NCBI GenBank assembly: GCA_032717465.1
Contig: JAVRFU010000170.1
Coordinates: 1-64,000, forward strand
Length of the DNA: 64,000 nt
DNA from: Coenobita brevimanus
Lineage: Eukaryota; Arthropoda; Malacostraca; Decapoda; Coenobitidae
Direction: 5' to 3'
Below are positions 56,450-64,000 of the stretch, in pieces. The position numbers were made by a program, and so were the translations under genes. The notes under the pieces are model-generated. The model had not been told where the DNA came from. It worked only from the letters and a program-made list of their open reading frames with translations, and searched no databases. Numbering within the stretch: the stretch's first letter is position 1; the number at the start of each line of letters is the position of its first letter.

Positions 56450-58350
56450 CGGGTGCTCTCACTCTTGACTTGTGTCCTTCCAACAATGTCCAAGCTTCAC
56501 TTCCGTACGTTAGAGTTGGTATCACAATACTGTCATGCAGTAACTTTTTCACTTCCATGCTCACTTCCCTGTTTCTTATCACTGCTTTCAAAGAACCAGC
56601 AACCTTTCTTCCTTGCTGTACCCTTTCAACCACTTCACCCTCCAAACCTCCATCCTTACTCATCACACTACCCAAGTACTTAAACGTACTCACATTTTCC
56701 AATTCCTCACCATCCAACCTTGTTGTCCATTCACTAACTTCACCTCTCTCAAAGACCATCACTTTACTCTTCCCTACATTCACCTTTAGATTCCGTTTCT
56801 TACACACTCTCTCAAACTCATCCACCAAGCCTTGCAGCTCCCCTTCATCTTCATTCAACAACAAAGTATCATCTGCAAACAACAGTACAGGGAGTTTCCA
56901 AACACTATCCTCTCTCACCTGGGCCACTCCGACATTCACTACCCTACCTTGTACCTCTTTTATTACCCCATCCATGTACAGATTGAACAACCATGGAGAC
57001 ATGACACATCCCTGTTTCAACCCAACTTTCAAGGAGAAAAATTCACTTAGTTCACCATTCATACGCACTGCAGCCTTCGCACCATCGTACATACTCTTCA
57101 CAGCATTCAACAACTTCCCATCTACTCCATATATTCTTAACACTTTCCACAATCCTTGTCTATCCACCTTGTCATATGCTTTCTCCAAATCCATGAAAGC
57201 CGCATACAACTTCTTTCCCTTGTGTAGATACTTTTCCACTAAAGATCAAAGAATGAATATCTGATCTACACAACCTCTTCCCTTCCTAAAGCCTCCCTGT
57301 TCTTCTCCAACTAATTTCTCTGTTCTTTCTCTAACTCTGTCAATAAGTATCCTACCATACACTTTTCCTATTATACTAAGAAGAGAAATTCCCCTATGAT
57401 TACCACACACTTCTTTTTCCCCTTTTCCTTTGTACAAGGGAATAATTATACCTGACTTCCAATCCTCCGGAACTCTACCTTCCTCCCAGGCTAATCTGCA
57501 CATCTTCCACATCCATTCTACTACTATCTCTCCTCCATGCTTCAGCATTTCACCACACACTCCATCAATTCCTGGGGCTTTCCCAGATTTAACTTTCTTC
57601 ATTGCTTCCACAACTTCTATCCTACTGATTTCTTCCTGTCTTTTCACCTCCCTCCTTCTCCCAGCCATTCCTCAGCCACTTATACTCACATTACTTCCAT
57701 CCTCTACATTCAGCAATTCCTTAAAGTGTTCTCTCCATCTGCTCACTTTTTCTCCCTTCTCCACTAGTAATCTACCATTTTTATCTTTCACTCCCCTGCT
57801 AATTTCACTTCCACCATGTCTTACTCTTTTTACCTCTTTCCAGAACATTTTCTTACAGTTCCTCCACTTTACACTCAAATTCCTTCCAAATTCCTCATCC
57901 ACTCTCTTCTTACTCTCTCTTACTAATCTTTTCACCTCTCTTTCTCTTTCTACATATAACTCTCTCTTCCGCCTCTAAACTTCTTCCATGCCCTTATTTC
58001 TCATCCATTCATTGTATGCTTTCTTCTTTTGTGCCACAGCCTGTTTCACCTCTTCAGTCCACCACGCTGTTCCTTGCACCCCCCTCCATCTTATCTTCCT
58101 CCCACACACCACATCACATGCTGCACATATTTCTTATGTAAATATGCTACACACACTTTCCACGTCTCCCATCTGCTCCAATTTATATTTGCCCAATCAT
58201 TCCTCCACTTCTCTCTTATACTCTGCCTTTTTCTCATCCTCTTGTAACCTTTCCACTCTCCTTGCAACTACTCCTTCCTCTTGTCTTTCCCTTCTTCTAT
58301 TTCTCCATTCTAATTGGACCTTGATTCTGGCCACCACCAAGTAGTGGTCA
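56450..58350 (-). mobile_element. LINE-B copy 6, linker and RT, both ends missing
   Basis: The minus strand runs from the endonuclease end (HYLVVARIKVQ-like) through a linker and GKAPGIDGVCGEMLKHGGEI, IIIPLYKGKGEKEVCGNHRG, LYAAFMDLEKAYDKVDRQGL and LLFADDTLLLNEDEGELQGL to TLLEGHKSRVRA. Breaks lie near 57240, 57670 and 57960. Its 3' edge meets LINE-D at an equivalent position in the protein. Confidence 0.9.
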
Positions 58351-58351
58351 T

Positions 58352-60236
58352 CCTTACTCATCTTCACTCAACAATACTGTATCATCAGCAAACAGCAACA
58401 CCGGAAGCTTCCAAATCTCACCCTCATTCATTAGGGCCAGCCCCACATCCACTGCCCTACCTTGCACCTCCTTTACAACCCCATCCATATATATATTAAA
58501 CAGCCATGGAGACATCACACACCCCTGTTTCAGTCCCACATTGAGATCAAAGAGCTCACTCAGCTCACCATCCACTCGCACCGTAGCCCTAGCTCCCTCA
58601 TACATACTCTTCACAGCACTCAACAATTTCCCCTCCACTCCATATGTTGTTAATACCTGCCACATACCTTGCCTATCTATTCTGTCATAAGCTTTCTCCA
58701 AGTCCATGGAGGCAGCATACACTTTCCTTCCGTTCTCTAGATACTTCTCCACTAAACATCTTAGAACAAATATCTGATCTACACACCCTTTTCCCTTCCT
58801 AAATCCCCCTTGTTCTTCTCCAACTAGCTCCTCTGTCATATGCCTAACCCTATCAGTGAATATTCTACCATATATTTTACCAGTCACACTAAGAAGGCAA
58901 ATACCCCTATGGTTACCACATACTTCTCTCTCCCCTTTTCCTTTGTACAGAGGAACAATTATACCTGATTTCCAGTCCTCTGGAACCCTTCCCTGTTCCC
59001 AAGCCAATCTACCCAACTTCCATATCCACTCCACAACAATCTCACCCCCATACCTAAGCATTTCACCACACACTTCATCAATTCCTGGGGCCTTTCCCAA
59101 CTTAATCTTCTTCATCGCTTCCACTACTTCCGCCCTACTGATCTCTTCCTCCCTTCTCATCTCTTCTTCTCCCAGCCATTCCCCAACCACTTATACTCAC
59201 ACTGCTTTCACTCTCTACATTCAACAAATGCTCAAAGTGCTCCTTCCATCTCCTCAATTTCTCTATCTTCTCCACCAACAATCTACTATTCCTATCTTTC
59301 ACTCCCCTATTATTTCCCCTTTCACACTGCCTTACTTTCTTTACCTCCTTTCAAAACAATTTCTTATGCTCCCTCCATTTCACACTCAGATTCCTCCCAA
59401 ACTCTTCATCCACTTTCTTCTTACTCTCCTTCGCCAGTCTCTTAACCTCCCTTCTCCTGCTCACATATACCTCTCTCTTCTGTCTCTCATCTTCTCCCCT
59501 ACCTCTACTCGCCAACCATTCACCATATGCCTTCTTCTTTTGTTCCACAGCTCGTTTCACCTCATCATTCCACCATGCTGTCCCTTGTACACCCTTGCAT
59601 CTCCTCCTCACTCCACAAACCGCCTCACACGCTGCGCCTATCTCTTCCGTGAATATCTTACAGACGTCTTCCACCCCTTCCATCTGCTCTAGCTCATACC
59701 TTCCCAGTCCTTCTTCCACTATGCTCTTATACTCTGTCATTTTCTCACTATCTTGCAAACTCTCCACTCTTCTCACAGGAGCTGCTTCCTCCTGTCTTCC
59801 CCTTCGTCTCCTCAACCACTTTCTTTGCATCTTTACCTTGGCCATCACTAAGTGATGGTCCGAGACTCCATTCCCCCACCCTCTCCACACTCTTGCATCC
59901 AACACTTGTCTTCTCATTCGCTCATCCACACACACGTAGTCTATCATTGCCTTTCGTTTAACAAGTTCACCATCCATCCTCCTTATTACTCTCCATGTAT
60001 ACCGGTAGATCATCTTATGACGAAAGTAGGTGTTGGCTATTGCCAACCCCTTACAAGCACAGATGTCCACCAAAGCAGTACCATTCCCATCTACTTCAGC
60101 TGGCACACCCCACTGACCAACCACTCCATCCACTCGTACATTCCCAACTTTGCCATTCATGTCTCCAATCAACAGCACACTCTCGCTCCTCTCAAACTTA
60201 TCCATACCTGCTTCTACTCTCTCGTGCTGGGGGAAA
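58352..60236 (-). mobile_element. LINE-B copy 7 (variant subfamily), endonuclease to RT
   Basis: The minus strand encodes endonuclease (ESVLLIGDMNGKVGNVRVDG, WGNGVSDHHLVMAKVKMQRK), a linker, and RT from GKAPGIDEVCGEMLRYGGEI to LLFADDTVLLSEDE, where it ends against copy 6. Its sequence differs from copy 6 (for example KYLENGRKVYAAS against KYLHKGKKLYAAF), so the two are not a simple tandem duplication. Confidence 0.9.
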
Positions 60237-60628
60237 AAAAAAAAAAGATGGGAGGGCATAAAAAAAGAGGCAACATATATCAAGGACTTACTGCATTTAT
60301 AGTTTGTCTTCTTTGTTCCTTAAAGCCTATATTTGAGCACTGGTTTTTGTGTGTTTCTTGAGACACAACTTTAGCACTCCTCTCAATGCTGACGCATTAC
60401 TGAAGTATCGCAAAGTTAGTGTAGCTAAGGAATTAAAATTATGAGACACTTGGGACTAAAATGACTAATATACTAAATCCATGGTTAAAATCTGCAGACT
60501 GTATTCTTTATTTAACTTAGTAACCATCCTGTTTAATATATGTGAATATATTTATATATATAAAAAATGGAGAATTAAATTATGATGATGCTGATTTAAA
60601 ACAAAACTCAAATTTTTACCATAAGTAT
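60237..60628. other. Unassigned spacer
   Basis: An A-run at 60234-60246 and A/T-rich sequence; no exon recognised. Confidence 0.4.
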
Positions 60629-60955
60629 TTCCTCTTCCTTCTGCCTGTGGGTGACTCTACACTGAGTGACAAGCCAAATGTTTCCTGTACACCAGGAAAC
60701 CATTTACTACGCTGGGTGGTAACTATGTAACCAAATTTTGGCACCTGGTGGTTTAGTGAGTAATTATTGCGCTCCAATCGGATTGAGCCGGTGAAGGTTT
60801 ATATCCAAGGGATGGTTGGAGTTGATTGCTCATGTAATGCCACTCAGGGATGAATGAGGCTGGTCACTCTCATCTTAAATATCAGGACCATCTGCTTAGT
60901 CCCGGGCCCCTACGCTCCTCATGGGGCAATGTAGGATTGGATGATGGATAGATGG
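60629..60955 (+). mobile_element. SINE, uninterrupted copy
   Basis: From ttcctcttccttctgcctgt through the hairpin core and the tRNA-like part (acctggtggtttagtgagta), then ctcctcatggggcaatgtag and the gatggatagatgg tail. It has the single TTAA at which the related copy took the piggyBac MITE. Confidence 0.82.
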
Positions 60956-61627
60956 CTACCTGCTTCTGTAACTTTGATGCAGGTAAAATCTGCATCCCCT
61001 CTGTTCACTCTCTGGAGAATTTGCATTGGCTGATGGTTTTAAGGAGGCAGGTACACTTGCCAAGTGCAGAAGGTAAATATAAATTCATCTCCCAACACAG
61101 ATATACCCTCTATTCTTTGTTCACATTGTCCTACCCTGTATTTTTCCCCTCTACAAACCCCATCATCCAGTCCCTATTGACTGAAGGCTTTTGCTGTTTC
61201 AATAGCTGTATGTTACTTCTTTTTGTACATGGCTATAACTGTGGCCTGCTTTGCCCAGATAAGATTGAGGTGAAGATTTTTTTCTGATTTTTTCTTTGTT
61301 CTTCCGTGCTTCATGTTTTTTCCCATTGGTATGCAATTTTCCCAGTTCTTGCATAATTTTGTTGATAAGTACTTATGAACAGTGCACAAAATATACTTTT
61401 TGTGGGGTGGATTACTTTTGAAAGCATGGGTGATGTGTGATTGTCTCATTAATTACTCTTACTTTTGTGCATTCTTTTTATTTGTCTATGGATCCTACCT
61501 CATTTCGTATGTGAAAATTAAGTTTGGATTATGATAATGATGGTGAAAAATGGGAATTAGGTATTGGAAAATGTTGATGATGATGATTTATGCACTTCCA
61601 GCCTCCAATGATTTTGTTATTTTGCAG
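60956..61627 (+). other. Presumed intron of gene Z
   Basis: No exon or clear element seen. It ends in a weak pyrimidine tract and tttgcag. Confidence 0.4.
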
Positions 61628-61777
61628 TGGACTACAGGCAGCTAGCATCAGAAGTCATCAGCATCACCTCCAACAAACCAGAGTTGTCGTGGCAATGCAG
61701 TGCCCTCATCAACCTCCTGCCATACCAGAGGGTCATTTGGGCATTTTTATTTTTCATCCATCAAGTTGTGAGATGTG
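61628..61777 (+). CDS. Putative exon of gene Z, second visible exon
   Basis: Acceptor attttgcag and donor tgtg|gtaggt bound 150 open bases that start and end in phase 1. It reads DYRQLASEVISITSNKPELS, then WQCSALINLLPYQRVIWAFL and FFIHQVVRC. The hydrophobic C-terminal half could be a helix of a helical-repeat or GAP-like domain. I cannot name it. Confidence 0.65.
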
Positions 61778-61796
61778 GTAGGTTCCTTTTTATCAG

Positions 61797-62235
61797 AACA
61801 TGGAGTAGTGAGACCTGGGCAATGAAGGAACAGGATATTCACAAGCTCAAACATACAGAAATGACAATGGTTAGGTGGATGTGCACTGGGTCCCTGAGTG
61901 CAAGGCCTGGGGGGCTAGGTTTATGATGGATGAGTTGATAGGTAGGATGGGGTGGGGGTGTATTGGTGTTGTGATGAGAAGTAGATTGAGATGGTTTGGG
62001 CATGTGGAGTGGGTGGGGTATGATAATTGGATGAAGAAAGTGAAAAGTGTTAATGGTGGGGGCAGGGTAGTAAGTGGTAGACTGAGAAAGACCTGGGACA
62101 AGGTCATTGAGTGTGACCTCAGGGTGAAGGGACTAAATAGGGAAGCTGCCAGAGATCGAGCAGCATGGAGAGCCACCATTAGGTGACCAAGGCCGACGCA
62201 TGCAAGCATGTTGGAGCCGTCAGAAATGAAATGAT
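61797..62235 (+). mobile_element. LINE-A copy 5, 3' end
   Basis: It begins at ETWAMKEQDIHKLKHTEMTM, only about 20 bases after the donor of the exon at 61628, and ends in gcatgcaagcatgttggagc. Several small indels. Confidence 0.85.
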
Positions 62236-62244
62236 GGATCTCCT

Positions 62245-63652
<1,408 letters not shown>

Positions 63653-63784
63653 CATTGAGTTGTACAGTAAATACTTTTCAAGCATTTTTATGTTATATTG
63701 TTAGTCTTTTTCCATTACTCTTCTGAATAACAGTTTATTGTCCAGCAGTCAAACTATGCGGACTTTTAATATAATTTGCATTGG

Positions 63785-63955
63785 GTAGCAACCGTGGGTC
63801 AGTGGGTTAGAGCACTCTGACTGAAGGGTCAGAGGTTCGACTCCACCCAAGGGTCTCTGGTAGACATCAGGAAAGGCATCCGGTCATAAAGTGCTACACG
63901 CTCCAAAATCAGAATCCTCTACCTAGGGGCAACACCTTAGCCCTTATCAAAAAAG
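63785..63955 (+). mobile_element. tRNA-derived SINE (second family), best copy
   Basis: An A-box-like gtgggtcagtgggttagagc and an excellent B box (gaggttcgactcc) at tRNA spacing are followed by gtagacatcaggaaaggcat, ccggtcataaagtgctacac and ggggcaacaccttagccctt, then an A-rich end. It defines the family seen at 21425-21640, 44255-44470 and 46130-46305. Confidence 0.88.
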
Positions 63956-64000
63956 GGAGAGACAGCATTTAGATAAAAAGAATGTCCTTCCAAATATTGA

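Noticed and set aside
57988..58344. ORF on the + strand with hydrophobic stretches
   Set aside because: Antisense of the LINE-B linker region.

Overview
The window looks like animal nuclear DNA, most likely from an arthropod and possibly a decapod crustacean. The reasons are very long introns, dense non-LTR retrotransposons of several families, abundant microsatellites, tRNA-derived SINEs, a short interstitial TTAGG run, and single host exons bounded by GT-AG sites. The species call is inference. No bacterial-type operons, rRNA genes or CRISPR arrays are present.

Host genes are seen only as scattered + strand exons. The last two exons of a mitochondrial ribosomal protein uS10m (MRPS10) gene end at 3470. 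Two exons of an unidentified gene lie at 5019-5167 and 19078-19188, with matching intron phase. One exon of the ribosome-biogenesis factor TSR1 lies at 27479-27696 with no partner exons in view. A candidate small membrane-protein ORF is at 27061-27369. A further unidentified gene has exons at 33401-33633 and 34836-35108 (phase-matched), with 43001-43092 and 44831-44888 possibly belonging to it. Another phase-matched exon pair is at 53017-53159 and 61628-61777.

Most of the rest is transposable elements, often nested. A LINE-A copy is split by a complete 3.86 kb hAT transposon (12064-15924, 8-bp target duplication). A TIR element with perfect 31-bp ends (23794-24641) sits next to a jockey/CR1-like LINE (24642-26940). 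An old LINE-A copy (about 27780-31515) holds a SINE, which holds a 373-bp piggyBac-type MITE at TTAA, which itself holds a LINE-A 3' stub. A Ty3/Gypsy element with two LTRs (35793-42326) has a young LINE-A copy inside its RNase H region. A Tigger/pogo element (48670-51384) splits a LINE-B copy. LINE-D and LINE-B copies pile up in opposed orientation at 53.87-60.24 kb. A ZBED5/FAM200-like hAT remnant (62245-63652) is split by a Tigger-type MITE.

The most unusual single structure is a perfect 36-bp inverted repeat at 35212-35323. It encloses a tRNA-Glu-like D/anticodon region, keeps intact A and B boxes, and is flanked by a 13-bp direct repeat. The elements act independently rather than as one pathway; the layout is a record of successive insertions in and between introns.
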